From positions 1 to 20,446 of the forward strand of contig QHOM01000046.1 of the NCBI GenBank assembly GCA_003218785.1: a DNA stretch of 20,446 nucleotides, in the 5' to 3' direction. The notes under the pieces were generated by a model. That model ran no database searches, had not been told where the DNA came from, and was given only the letters and a program-made list of their open reading frames with translations. This document shows, one piece after another, positions 7,136 through 14,481 of this stretch. The stretch's first letter is position 1. Each line of letters opens with the position of its first letter. Both the position numbers and the translations under genes were made by a program. The DNA comes from Verrucomicrobiota bacterium. GTDB taxonomy: Bacteria > Verrucomicrobiota > Verrucomicrobiia > Chthoniobacterales > UBA10450.

Positions 7136-8332
7136 TCACAGAGCCGTGGCTACAGGTGAAACGGCGCTGCCGCAAGCCGGTGCCGAAATTTGACGCAGCT
7201 TTTCGATCACTTTCGGGACGACTTCAATAGCGCGATCGACTTGCGCGTCGGTGTTGAACCGACCGAAAGAAAACCTCAAGCTGCGGCGGGCGCCATCTCC
7301 ACTCGGATCCATCGCCCGGAGCACATGCGAGGCTTCCTGCGAACCCGTGCGGCAGGCTGAACCGGCCGAGCAGCAAATACGATGCCGATCCAATAAGAGA
7401 AGGGCCGCGGGAGACTCGATCCCTTCAAATGAAAAACTCGACGTGTTTGGGATTCGCGCAGCACCAGCGCCGTTCACCGCTCCTCCGCTTACCGTTTCAA
7501 GGACTGCTTTTTCAAATCGATCGCGCATCGAGCGAACATGCGCTTTCCCCTCCGACAGATATTCGGCGGCGCGCTCGGCCGCTTTTCCAAGACCGACAAT
7601 CGATGCGACGTTTTCTGTTCCACCGCGGCGCCCATTTTCCTGAGCTCCACCAGCGAGCAACGGACGAAAGCGCGTTCGCCGATTGACATAAAGTGCGCCG
7701 ACGCCTTTTGGCCCGTGAACCTTGTGCGCGGAAAGGGAAAGGAAATTGATCGCGGTATCCCGCAGGTGCATGGGGATCTTCCCAGTCGCTTGGACGGCGT
7801 CAGTGTGAAAGAGGACGCCTTTCTCGCGACATATTTCAGCGATTTTCTCGACCGGAAATAACACGCCGGTTTCGTTATTTGCCCACATCACCGAAACGAG
7901 TGCCGTTTCCGGTAGAATCGCCGCCTCCAATTTGCCAAGATCGACATTGCCATCTCGATCCACACCAAGAATTGTCACCTTGCACCCTCGCTTCGTGAGA
8001 TCTTGGCACGGGCGCAGCACTGCGCTGTGTTCCACGGCGCTCGTAACTACATGTTTGGCGCGCGGTTCAAGCTGCAGAGCCGAGTTGATTACCGCATTGT
8101 TCGATTCAGTCCCGCCGCTGGTGAAAACAATTTCCGACGGTTCGCATCCAAGCAACGCCGCCAGCCGCTCACGGGCAAGATCGACAGCTCTTCGCGCTTC
8201 GGCAGCAAAGCCATACCCGCTCGAAGGGTTGCCGTAATATTTGGTCAGGAACGGCAGCATTTCCTCAACCACAGCGGGGTCGAGCTGTGTCGTGGCGTTA
8301 TTATCGAGGTAAATGATCTCGCCGGCCGCCAT
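7136..8332 (-). CDS. nifS: Cysteine desulfurase, NifS/IscS type, 398 aa
   Basis: This PLP enzyme takes sulfur from cysteine as a persulfide for Fe-S clusters and tRNA thiolation. Motifs seen are YLDNNATT at the N-terminus, FTSGGTESNN, the PLP-binding HTDAVQATGK, the Schiff-base Lys in SLSAHKVHGPKG (K204), GGAQENGRRGGTENV, and the catalytic Cys in CSAGSACRTGS (C327). The TGSxxxSHVL stretch after the Cys is closer to NifS than to IscS. Length is normal. ATG 8332 is preferred over the overlapping GTG 8335 because GGAG lies four nt before the ATG. It is divergent from hisC and first in the likely operon with pdxH and the macro-domain gene. No iscU, iscA or suf gene is in the window. Confidence 0.93.
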   Translation of the reverse strand: MAAGEIIYLDNNATTQLDPAVVEEMLPFLTKYYGNPSSGYGFAAEARRAVDLARERLAALLGCEPSEIVFTSGGTESNNAVINSALQLEPRAKHVVTSAVEHSAVLRPCQDLTKRGCKVTILGVDRDGNVDLGKLEAAILPETALVSVMWANNETGVLFPVEKIAEICREKGVLFHTDAVQATGKIPMHLRDTAINFLSLSAHKVHGPKGVGALYVNRRTRFRPLLAGGAQENGRRGGTENVASIVGLGKAAERAAEYLSEGKAHVRSMRDRFEKAVLETVSGGAVNGAGAARIPNTSSFSFEGIESPAALLLLDRHRICCSAGSACRTGSQEASHVLRAMDPSGDGARRSLRFSFGRFNTDAQVDRAIEVVPKVIEKLRQISAPACGSAVSPVATAL

Positions 8333-8395
8333 CACGCTCCATTGTAGAGACGGGGCGTCCCCACTGCAATCTTCGTCTTCACGGAGATCGGCGTT

Positions 8396-8424
8396 TTGTC
8401 CATTGTGGTAATTCTGTCTAGATT
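8396..8424 (+). promoter_or_regulatory. Candidate sigma-70 promoter for hisC
   Basis: TTGTCC (8396-8401) and TAGATT (8419-8424) are exactly 17 nt apart and each matches the consensus at 4/6. The predicted start point is about 8431-8432, right at the hisC ATG, so the mRNA may have little or no leader. This fits the absence of a ribosome site. It is a weak match and may be chance. Confidence 0.35.
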
Positions 8425-8431
8425 GCGGCGC

Positions 8432-9541
8432 ATGACTTCAATTTGGGAGCTCGCGAATCCCCAATTGCGCGATCTCACTGTTTACGAGCCGGGCAAACCG
8501 ATCGAGGAAACGGCACGCGAACTCGGCGTCGACCCAAACGCAATCATTAAGCTGGCCTCCAACGAGAATCCGCTTGGCCCGTCTCCAAAAGCAATTCGAG
8601 CGATGCACAGCGCGGCGGAAAACGCGCACCTCTATCCGGATGGCGGCGGATTTTACTTATGCAAAGCAATCGCGGCGAAACTCGATCTCGCTCCGCAGAA
8701 TATTATTCTGGGTAACGGCTCGAACGAAGTGATCGAATTTCTCGGCCATGCGTTTCTCAATCTCGACGACGACGTCATCACATCTGAGTACGCCTTTATC
8801 GTGTACAAATTGATCGCGACGTCTTTTGGCGCGCGCACAATTGAAACGCCGAGCCCGGATTATCAGCAAGACCTCGAGGCGATGCTAGATGCGATCACGC
8901 CAAAAACCCGGCTGATTTTCATCCCCAATCCTAACAATCCAACCGGCACGTTTATCTCGGAGCGCAAGATCGACAGTTTCATGTCGCGCATCCCGGAAAA
9001 CATCATCGTGATTTTTGACGAAGCCTATTTTGAGTTCCTCGATGATCCGCCCGCAACGCTTCAATATGTTCGCGAAGGCCGGAACATTGTCGTTCTGCGC
9101 ACGTTTTCCAAAATTCACGGACTCGCCGGTCTGCGCATCGGCTACGGCGTCGCGCGGCGCGACTTGATCGAAGTGCTTCAGAAGACGCGGCAACCATTTA
9201 ACGTCAACAGCATCGCTCACGCCGGTGCACTCGCCGCGCTGGACGATGCCGCCCATCAGCGCAAAACGAAACGCATTGTTGATGAAGGTCGTGCTTATCT
9301 GCAGGAGCAATTTGCCGAAATGAAGATCCAGTTTGTGCCCGGCGTCGCGAATTTCGTGATGGTAAATGTCGGCAACGGGGCTGCTGTCTTCGAAAAGTTG
9401 TTGATGAGGAAGGTCATCGTGCGACCGCTTAAAGGCTATAAACTGCCCGAATGGGTCCGCATTTCGGTGGGGACCATGGAGCAAAATCGAAAATGCATCA
9501 CAACACTGAAACAAATTCTGCCGAAAGATCGACAAGTCTGA
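8432..9541 (+). CDS. hisC: Histidinol-phosphate aminotransferase
   Basis: HisC is a PLP aminotransferase that converts imidazole-acetol phosphate to histidinol phosphate in histidine synthesis; close relatives also act on aromatic amino acids. The fold-type I blocks are present: YEPGKPIEE, KLASNENPLGPSPKA, YPDGGG, GNGSNEVIEF, FIPNPNNPTGT, FDEAYFEF (Asp196, Tyr199) and the Schiff-base Lys227 in RTFSKIHGLAGLRIGYG. The C-terminal PLPEWVRISVG-like block (here KLPEWVRISVGT) is the normal end. From ATG 8432 it has 369 residues, typical for the family; the TTG start at 8396 adds a stretch that does not belong. It is the first gene of hisC-mnmE-pyrD and overlaps mnmE by 49 nt. No other his gene is nearby. 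Confidence 0.93.
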   Translation: MTSIWELANPQLRDLTVYEPGKPIEETARELGVDPNAIIKLASNENPLGPSPKAIRAMHSAAENAHLYPDGGGFYLCKAIAAKLDLAPQNIILGNGSNEVIEFLGHAFLNLDDDVITSEYAFIVYKLIATSFGARTIETPSPDYQQDLEAMLDAITPKTRLIFIPNPNNPTGTFISERKIDSFMSRIPENIIVIFDEAYFEFLDDPPATLQYVREGRNIVVLRTFSKIHGLAGLRIGYGVARRDLIEVLQKTRQPFNVNSIAHAGALAALDDAAHQRKTKRIVDEGRAYLQEQFAEMKIQFVPGVANFVMVNVGNGAAVFEKLLMRKVIVRPLKGYKLPEWVRISVGTMEQNRKCITTLKQILPKDRQV

Positions 9542-10902
9542 ACACAGAGAAGGAGTTGATCATCGCGGGCGACACGATCGCCGCAATTTCCACTCCTTCG
9601 GGTGAAGGTGCGATCGCCCTCGTCCGCGTCTCGGGCGCCGACGCAGTCGCCGTTGCGGACAAAGTGTTTCGCGGCAAAGAAAAGCCGTCGCGATTTGCAT
9701 CGCATGTGCAGCATTTCGGGGAAATTCTCGACCGAGCAGATCGATTGATCGACCAAGTGATGCTGGCTGTCCATCGCGCGCCCACGAGTTATACCGGCGA
9801 AGATTTGGTCGAGATCAGTTGCCACGGCGGAACACTGGTGACGGCGAAAGTTCTTGAAGCTTGTTTGCATGCCGGCGCGCGCGCAGCCCGGCCGGGCGAA
9901 TTTACCGAGCGCGCATTTCTCAATGGCAAAATGGATCTGACGCAGGCCGAGGCCGTGATCGATTTGATCCGCGCCAAGACCGACCTGGCACTCCGGTCCG
10001 CCACCGAGCAGCTCGAAGGCAGACTCGGCGAGAAGATCAGGAAAATTCGCGACGATTTAATTTCGCTGCTCGCCCACATCGACGCGTCGATTGATTTTCC
10101 GGAGGAAGGGATCGCACCGGATGAAGGTGAAACGTTGCGCGGGCGGCTCGATTCTGTTCGCGAGCAAATCGATGCGTTGCTCGCCACCGCCGATCAAGGG
10201 CGCATTCTGCGCGAAGGTGTGCGGGTGGTGATCTACGGAGCGACGAATGCCGGCAAATCGAGCTTGCTCAATCGGCTTCTCGGCTACGATCGAGTGATCG
10301 TCAGCGAAACACATGGCACGACGCGCGACGCCATCGAAGAAACGGTCAATCTGGATGGTGTGCCAATCCGTTTGCTCGATACTGCCGGCTTGCGAGCATC
10401 TGCAAGCGAACTCGAGCGTGAAGGAATTGCGCGCACTGAAAAATCGCTGCAACTGGCCGACTTGCGTCTCCACATAGCAGATCGCAACGCGCCCAGGCCT
10501 CCGCATTTCGGTGAAACCGCCGGCGATTCCAATGAGATTGTCATTTTGAATAAAAGCGATTTGCCTGAAGAGAGTGACTGGAAAAATTTCCATGCGCCGC
10601 GGATTTCGTGCGCGACGGGAGAAGGCCTGCCGGAACTGCAAAAGGAGATTCTGGCGCGTATCACGAAGCAAAATCTGAGACCGGAAAGTACGGTAGCGAT
10701 CAATACCCGGCACCGCGATTGCCTGCGCCGCGCATTGGAATCGTGCGATTGCGCGCGGACAGCGCTGGGCCAGGGGTTGCCGCCGGAATATGTTGCGGTC
10801 GATGTTAACGAAGCATTGCGCGCGGTCGGGGAGGTCATTGGCGCGGTCGGGGTCGACCAGATTCTCGATTCAGTCTTCGGACAGTTCTGCATCGGCAAAT
10901 GA
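9493..10902 (+). CDS. mnmE: tRNA uridine-5-carboxymethylaminomethyl modification GTPase MnmE
   Basis: MnmE with MnmG modifies the wobble uridine at C5 of several tRNAs. From ATG 9493 the protein has 469 residues, close to the family norm. The N-terminal tetrahydrofolate-binding domain shows DTIAAISTPSGEGAIALVRVSG and SYTGEDLVEISCHGG. The inserted G domain has the P-loop GATNAGKSS (249-257), HGTTRD (274-279), DTAGLR (296-301) and NKSD (353-356). The C-terminus ends in FCIGK with the invariant Cys. The P-loop has Thr where Pro is common (GxPNxGKS). The start lies inside hisC; GGAG about 12 nt before it is a possible ribosome site. Its stop overlaps the pyrD start as ATGA, which implies coupled translation. 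Confidence 0.95.
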   Translation: MHHNTETNSAERSTSLNTEKELIIAGDTIAAISTPSGEGAIALVRVSGADAVAVADKVFRGKEKPSRFASHVQHFGEILDRADRLIDQVMLAVHRAPTSYTGEDLVEISCHGGTLVTAKVLEACLHAGARAARPGEFTERAFLNGKMDLTQAEAVIDLIRAKTDLALRSATEQLEGRLGEKIRKIRDDLISLLAHIDASIDFPEEGIAPDEGETLRGRLDSVREQIDALLATADQGRILREGVRVVIYGATNAGKSSLLNRLLGYDRVIVSETHGTTRDAIEETVNLDGVPIRLLDTAGLRASASELEREGIARTEKSLQLADLRLHIADRNAPRPPHFGETAGDSNEIVILNKSDLPEESDWKNFHAPRISCATGEGLPELQKEILARITKQNLRPESTVAINTRHRDCLRRALESCDCARTALGQGLPPEYVAVDVNEALRAVGEVIGAVGVDQILDSVFGQFCIGK

Positions 10903-11909
10903 AGAATGGCTATGAGCGATTCGTCAGGCCGCTGCTCTTTTCGCTCGATGCCGAGGCAGCGCATAATCTTGCAATCGCGCTTTTGCATGGCGCGTCACAT
11001 GTCGATCTTGTCCTGCGCGCGCTGAAGGTTTTTAAGCCGCCGCCGAAACCAAAAACAGTTTTCGGCGTGAAATTTCCAAATCCAATCGGACTTGCAGCTG
11101 GATTGGACAAGAACGGTGTTGCCCTGCCTGCATGGGCGGCGCTCGGTTTCGGTTTCATCGAGATTGGCACGGTGACCGCCAAACCTCAGCCGGGAAACCT
11201 CAAACCGCGCATCTTCCGTCTTCCAGAGCAACGAGCACTTATCAACAGTCTTGGTTTTAACAACGATGGCGCGGATGCTATCGCGAAACGACTGCGCAGG
11301 CTGCACGAGAGCGGGCGATGGCCGGCGATTCCGGTCGGGGTCAACATTGGAAAATCGAAGGCCACGCCGTTGGAGGAAGCAACAGACGATTATCTCTCCT
11401 CCATCCGTTTGCTTCATGAGTTTGCCGATTACATCGCGCTGAATGTCAGCTCGCCAAATACTCCCGGGCTGCGTGAATTGCAGAAACCGGCGGCGCTTTC
11501 ACACTTGCTTCGCGCAATTCGCGATGAGAACCGGACCGCCAAACCATTGATCGTTAAAATTTCGCCAGACCTGTCGCCCCCCAAGCTGGAAGGGATCATC
11601 GCGATCTGTGAACAAAGTGAAGTCGCCGGAATCATCGCGACGAACACGACGCTGGACCATTCATCCATTCCGGCGACACGGAATCAGGCCGGCGGTTTGA
11701 GCGGTGCTCCCCTGCGGGAAAAATCGACCGCGCTGGTGCGCAGCGTCGTCGCGAAATCCAAGATCCCGGTGATCGCTTCCGGTGGAATTTCAGATGCAGA
11801 ATCTGCGCGCGAGAAATTCGAGGCCGGCGCGCAGCTTCTTCAGATTTACACGGGCTTGATTTATCGCGGTCCGCGACTTCTTGGCGAAATCATGCAAACT
11901 GTTTCGTGA
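10899..11909 (+). CDS. pyrD: Dihydroorotate dehydrogenase (quinone), class 2
   Basis: PyrD oxidises dihydroorotate to orotate in pyrimidine synthesis, with FMN and membrane quinone as acceptor. The 336-aa length and the N-terminal helical extension (RPLLFSLDAEAAHNLAI) mark the membrane-associated class 2. Motifs are FGVKFPNPIGLAAGLDKNG, the FIEIGTVTAKPQPGN block, INSLGFNNDG, the catalytic-base Ser185 in NVSSPNTPGLR, the Lys in IVKISPDL, TNTTLD, and the FMN-phosphate blocks IPVIASGGISDAESAREK and GAQLLQIYTGLIYRGP. It starts at the ATGA overlap with mnmE. A decayed dispersed repeat begins 27 nt after the stop. It converges on the Spy-fold sensor gene. Confidence 0.96.
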   Translation: MKNGYERFVRPLLFSLDAEAAHNLAIALLHGASHVDLVLRALKVFKPPPKPKTVFGVKFPNPIGLAAGLDKNGVALPAWAALGFGFIEIGTVTAKPQPGNLKPRIFRLPEQRALINSLGFNNDGADAIAKRLRRLHESGRWPAIPVGVNIGKSKATPLEEATDDYLSSIRLLHEFADYIALNVSSPNTPGLRELQKPAALSHLLRAIRDENRTAKPLIVKISPDLSPPKLEGIIAICEQSEVAGIIATNTTLDHSSIPATRNQAGGLSGAPLREKSTALVRSVVAKSKIPVIASGGISDAESAREKFEAGAQLLQIYTGLIYRGPRLLGEIMQTVS

Positions 11910-11935
11910 GATCGGCAGGCGCGCTTGGAGCCCTT

Positions 11936-11992
11936 AGAGGCAGCGTGCTCCCCTGCAAACAGCGGATCGCAGCCGACACGACTGCCACTACA
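11936..11992. repeat. Dispersed twin-palindrome repeat, decayed copy
   Basis: This 57-nt stretch aligns with 16700-16759, which lies inside ggt. Both begin AGAGGCAG, share CCTGCAAA in the middle, and end with CGCAGCCG-CACG-CTGCC-CTAC blocks, differing at scattered sites and small gaps. In this copy the two internal hairpins (around 11940-11955 and 11970-11986) have lost some pairing. It lies between pyrD and the convergent gene at 12043. Confidence 0.6.
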
Positions 11993-12042
11993 GATCTATC
12001 AGGCGAAATGGACGATCGACAGAAACAGCCTGAGAGCCTGCG

Positions 12043-12462
12043 CTACGGAGTTGGTGACGGCTCCGGAGTGGGCTCGCGCAGCCCATGAGCATGAGGCCGG
12101 TGTCGATGGCGATCTGCGATTTGTTGCAATTTAAGGCGCTGTTCGTCTGTAAGGTTCGCGGCCATTTCCCGATGCGCTTCCATCATGATTTCATGGACGC
12201 GTCGGCCGGTGTCACGGCGTATTTGTTTCAGTTGCGCTGCCGTCTTATCGATGATCGGCGAAATTTTGGCGACTTGTTCGGGCGTCAAATTGAGCTCCTT
12301 GCGAAGCTCTTCCTTCATTCTAATGCCTATCAGTTCCGGGTGGTGAAATTCAAAGAAAACATGCCGAGCGTGCAATCCTCCAAAGAAAGCGCCGGTAATT
12401 CCCCCGGCGATGAATACGAGGATAAAGCCGCCAATCAGTTTCCACTGCCACACGCGGTTCAT
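12043..12462 (-). CDS. Membrane-anchored Spy/CpxP/CnrX-like periplasmic sensor, 139 aa
   Basis: One membrane span at residues about 8-28 anchors a periplasmic helical domain. This domain has two LTxxQ-type motifs, LNLTPEQVAKI and LTDEQRLKLQQI, the hallmark of the Spy/CpxP fold, which also includes the metal sensors CnrX and ZraP. It is rich in His: HARHVFFEFHHPE just after the span and DRHRHRPHAHGL near the end, followed by a Pro-rich tail. Those could bind metal, or the protein could sense misfolded proteins. Its ATG directly follows the stop of the anti-sigma gene, as third gene of the sigma operon. The layout (sigma, one-span anti-sigma, one-span periplasmic sensor) resembles CnrH-CnrY-CnrX, so a sensor role is inferred from context. 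A plain chaperone role is the alternative. Confidence 0.75.
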   Translation of the reverse strand: MNRVWQWKLIGGFILVFIAGGITGAFFGGLHARHVFFEFHHPELIGIRMKEELRKELNLTPEQVAKISPIIDKTAAQLKQIRRDTGRRVHEIMMEAHREMAANLTDEQRLKLQQIADRHRHRPHAHGLREPTPEPSPTP

Positions 12463-12762
12463 TCAAACCTCATCCTGGATCGCCGAATCCGCGATAGCGA
12501 ATTCATTCGAGAGGGAGTCGCCGAGTTGTTCGCGGTTCTGTCTGGCTTCGCGAACCGCTGCAACCGTCGATATGACGATAACGGCCGCCGACAACAGTGC
12601 GACGCGCCGAAGAAGCGGCGGCGTCAGGCCGTTCGCCTTAATCGCACTCGCGCGCCAGAGCGCGACCACCCGCGTATCGAATCCAAACGGCATCGAAACC
12701 GGAACTTCTTCACTCGCCTGTGCCGCCGATCGCAGCAACCGATCGATTTTTTGATCTTTCAT
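12463..12762 (-). CDS. Probable single-span anti-sigma factor (CnrY-like in layout), 99 aa
   Basis: The protein has a cytosolic N-terminal part of about 50 residues (DQKIDRLLRSAAQASEEVP, FGFDTRVVALWRAS), one membrane span at about 51-70 (LRRVALLSAAVIVISTVAAV) and a short acidic periplasmic tail. It starts within the sigma gene stop (ATGA overlap) and ends directly before the Spy-fold gene, so the three are made together. Small one-span proteins encoded right after an ECF sigma gene are usually anti-sigma factors that hold the sigma at the membrane. CnrY has about the same length and topology. I see no zinc-binding HxxxCxxC motif, so it is not of the ZAS class. The anti-sigma function is inferred from position and shape, not from sequence family. 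Confidence 0.7.
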   Translation of the reverse strand: MKDQKIDRLLRSAAQASEEVPVSMPFGFDTRVVALWRASAIKANGLTPPLLRRVALLSAAVIVISTVAAVREARQNREQLGDSLSNEFAIADSAIQDEV

Positions 12763-13340
12763 AGCTTTTCTTTTGCCGAAATTCTGCCGAGTTGACGTTT
12801 CATTTTTTGTCGCGCTCGAAACGCACGCACTTTAATGAGTGCCGGGCTCCAGCCGGTGATTTTGCGGATCTCATCCACGGAACATCCCTGCAAGTATAGC
12901 AAATCAATCGCCAGCCGCTCGACCGGCTTCAGTGCAGCGAGAAGGTGTTCAACCAATTGGCGCGAGGCAAAATACTTGTCTGGGGCTAACTCATCGGAGG
13001 AAACTGCAAGATTCTCGATCACGGCTTGCTCCTCATCGCTCAAATCGGCGTGACGAAGTTCAGGCCGCACTTTCTCCGATTCGATCTGATTCAGGCAAGT
13101 GTTGACCGCAATACGTGAGACCCAGTGCTCCAGCGGCACCTTACCGGAAAATTGCGATAACTTTTGGAATACTTTGATGAAAATCATTTGGCAAAGATCC
13201 TCCTCAGCCGTTCGGCGCGGGCGATGCGCACGCACGATTTTTGCCACGAGTGGATAAAGCTGCCGGACCAATGTACGAGCCGCCTCATCGTCGTGTTGGA
13301 GCGCAGCATGAACCAGCGCGCTTGCATCAGAATCATCCAT
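12759..13340 (-). CDS. ECF-type RNA polymerase sigma factor, 193 aa
   Basis: Region 2 covers residues about 20-90, with the core-binding and -10 recognition block AEEDLCQMIFIKVFQKLSQF and the region 2.4-like LEHWVSRIAVNTCLNQIESEK. An acidic linker (100-120) leads to region 4 at about 130-185, LVEHLLAALKPVERLAIDLLYL and the helix-turn-helix QGCSVDEIRKITGWSPALIKVRAFRARQKMKR. Length and lack of regions 1 and 3 fit the ECF group. ATG 13340 starts the frame with MDDSD. The gene has its own upstream TGTAACC-N16-GGTCAT element (13371-13399), also found before two spy-like genes, which predicts that it activates itself and them. It is first in a three-gene operon. Confidence 0.92.
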   Translation of the reverse strand: MDDSDASALVHAALQHDDEAARTLVRQLYPLVAKIVRAHRPRRTAEEDLCQMIFIKVFQKLSQFSGKVPLEHWVSRIAVNTCLNQIESEKVRPELRHADLSDEEQAVIENLAVSSDELAPDKYFASRQLVEHLLAALKPVERLAIDLLYLQGCSVDEIRKITGWSPALIKVRAFRARQKMKRQLGRISAKEKL

Positions 13341-13370
13341 GTAATCGAGAGCGCATCCACACTACTACCC

Positions 13371-13399
13371 ATGACCGTTGCAGCCGCGCTTCGGTTACA
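13371..13399 (-). promoter_or_regulatory. Predicted ECF promoter of the sigma operon (TGTAACC-N16-GGTCAT)
   Basis: On the minus strand TGTAACC (13393-13399) is followed after exactly 16 nt by GGTCAT (13371-13376). The sigma gene ATG lies 30 nt further on. The same boxes with the same spacing occur at 13478-13506 and 14482-14510, and nowhere else that I found in the window. The -35 box resembles the GTAACC of Caulobacter SigF-type promoters. Confidence 0.72.
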
Positions 13400-13461
13400 A
13401 TTTTAGCAAGGAGCGGCGGTTTCGAAACGGCTGTAGTTAATGTGGGAGCGCCGCGATGGTC

Positions 13462-13484
13462 GGTTACAAACAAAAATTGTAACC
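13462..13484. promoter_or_regulatory. Inverted repeat of the TGTAACC box
   Basis: GGTTACAA and TTGTAACC form two perfect 8-bp arms separated by 7 nt (ACAAAAA). The right arm is the -35 box of the spy-like gene at 13564. The left arm points toward the sigma operon but has no good -10 box at the right distance (CCACAT). A related inverted pair with a 9-nt spacer occurs at 14482-14504 before the second spy-like gene. Confidence 0.45.
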
Positions 13485-13506
13485 GCTGCTCCATGCACCC
13501 GGTCAT
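13478..13506 (+). promoter_or_regulatory. Predicted ECF promoter of spy-like gene 1
   Basis: TGTAACC (13478-13484), 16 nt, GGTCAT (13501-13506). The spacer sequence differs from those of the two sister sites, so the boxes are kept against a changed background. The gene starts 57 nt after the -10 box. Confidence 0.7.
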
Positions 13507-13563
13507 CAGCTTTGAAGGCGCGACAAGCGCCCAGTAAAACAACAAAAACTGAGAACACAAACT

Positions 13564-13950
13564 ATGAAAAGAAATCTGTTAACACTCGTGGCCGCCAGTG
13601 CGATTGCGCTTGGCGGCTTTGTCATTGTCCAGGCACACCCTGACCCTGGTGGTCCCGGATGTCCGGGCTGGCACGGTCAAGGATTCGGCCTGCAGCATCT
13701 AACCGAGAACTTGAACCTGACCTCCGATCAGCAGACAAAGGTTCAGCCGATTCTCGACGCGGCCAAACCGCAAATCGCCGCCATTCATCAGGAGGCGATG
13801 CAGAAAGTGAAAACTGTGATCGACAGCACTACGTCGCAAATTCGGCCGCTGCTTACGCCTGAGCAGCAGAAGAAATTCGACGCCATTCAGAAGGCGCATC
13901 AAGACATGATGAACGCGCACAAAGAGCTTAACGACGCAACGCAGGAATAA
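13564..13950 (+). CDS. Secreted Spy/CpxP-like periplasmic protein, copy 1, 128 aa
   Basis: Residues 1-25 are a signal peptide (MKRN, hydrophobic core, cleavage near VQAHP). The mature protein has a Gly/Pro-rich start (HPDPGGPGCPGWHGQG) with a lone Cys and two His, then an all-helical Lys/Gln-rich domain with two LTxxQ motifs, LNLTSDQQTKVQPIL and LLTPEQQKKFDAI. This is the Spy/CpxP pattern of small periplasmic chaperones and metal-binding stress proteins; E. coli Spy is somewhat longer. It diverges from the sigma operon and has the same predicted ECF promoter. A 13-bp hairpin follows the stop. A paralog lies 1,001 nt downstream (start to start) in a tandem duplication. Chaperone versus metal binding cannot be decided from sequence. 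Confidence 0.85.
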   Translation: MKRNLLTLVAASAIALGGFVIVQAHPDPGGPGCPGWHGQGFGLQHLTENLNLTSDQQTKVQPILDAAKPQIAAIHQEAMQKVKTVIDSTTSQIRPLLTPEQQKKFDAIQKAHQDMMNAHKELNDATQE

Positions 13951-13973
13951 CGTTGGTTGTACAAAGCGGTGGA

Positions 13974-14002
13974 GCGGCGGCGATCTGGAAGATCGCCGCC
14001 GC
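13974..14002 (+). terminator. Strong hairpin after spy-like gene 1
   Basis: A perfect 13-bp GC-rich stem (13974-13986 with 13990-14002) closes a GGA loop, 24 nt after the stop codon. No T tract follows, so it may be an mRNA-end stabiliser or a terminator of a less usual type. The same hairpin, slightly decayed, follows copy 2. Confidence 0.5.
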
Positions 14003-14084
14003 GTCTGGACAAATCGAGCTGAGCTTTCCGGCAAGGCCGCTCTCGCAGGTGCCGGACGACGGACCGTGTGCTCGCCTTAGCTCT

Positions 14085-14284
14085 GCCTTTTTCCGAGGGA
14101 AAAAGGAACGTGATTACTCCCAACGTCACGAGTACTGCCGCGACGGTGAATCCCGCCGTGAAGGTTTGACGCGCGAGTGAAAACTCTCTTTGAGCCGAGC
14201 CGCCATGCCGATCAGAAAAGATAAAAACGGCACGTAGATCAAAATTACGCTGATCGCCTTTCGAGTATCGGATGACATCTTCAT
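14085..14284 (-). pseudogene. Two-span small membrane protein, copy 1, frameshifted
   Basis: From ATG 14284 (GGTGGA just before it) the frame reads MKMSSDTRKAISVILIYVPF and LSFLIGMAARLKESFHSR, very like the intact copy at 15175-15384. It then runs into PSRRDSPSRQYS and stops at about 14126. Against copy 2, one base is missing near 14160-14168. The expected second span (VLVTLGVITFLF) lies in the shifted frame, where the original stop codon is also lost. The end near 14085 is set by comparison with copy 2. The function of the family is unknown. Confidence 0.65.
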
Positions 14285-14373
14285 TCCACCAATTGCAGGG
14301 TGTCTGTGTAAGACACCAACTTTCACTCGGCCTTTATTTGCGCAATGCGATAACATGACATTAAACTAAGCGA

Positions 14374-14466
14374 ATGCCAAAGACGCCGCTTTTGATCTGG
14401 GCGGCGGGACTTCTCTTTGCGACACATGCTTTAAATGCCCAGATCGACCGCGTTCTTCGGTTGGAT
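14374..14466 (+). pseudogene. 5' stub of a duplicated ggt gene (signal peptide only)
   Basis: Codons from ATG 14374 read MPKTPLLIWAAGLLFATHAL, then NAQIDRV. This mirrors the ggt N-terminus (GILFITNADHAQIDRI), and both starts sit in the same AAACTAAG...CGAATG context. Similarity ends at about 14450; after that comes the promoter of spy-like gene 2. The frame runs on to 14568, but that tail is non-family sequence overlapping the promoter and start of the next gene. It is most simply the broken edge of a tandem duplication. A short secreted peptide is possible but unsupported. Confidence 0.6.
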
Positions 14467-14481
14467 CGACCAAAACAAAAA

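Noticed and set aside
8885..9535. 216-codon minus-strand frame inside hisC
   Set aside because: It is antisense to a fully conserved enzyme and lacks any start signal.
12085..12795. 236-codon plus-strand frame opposite the Spy-fold and anti-sigma genes
   Set aside because: It has no family-like features; it is a shadow of the three-gene minus-strand operon.
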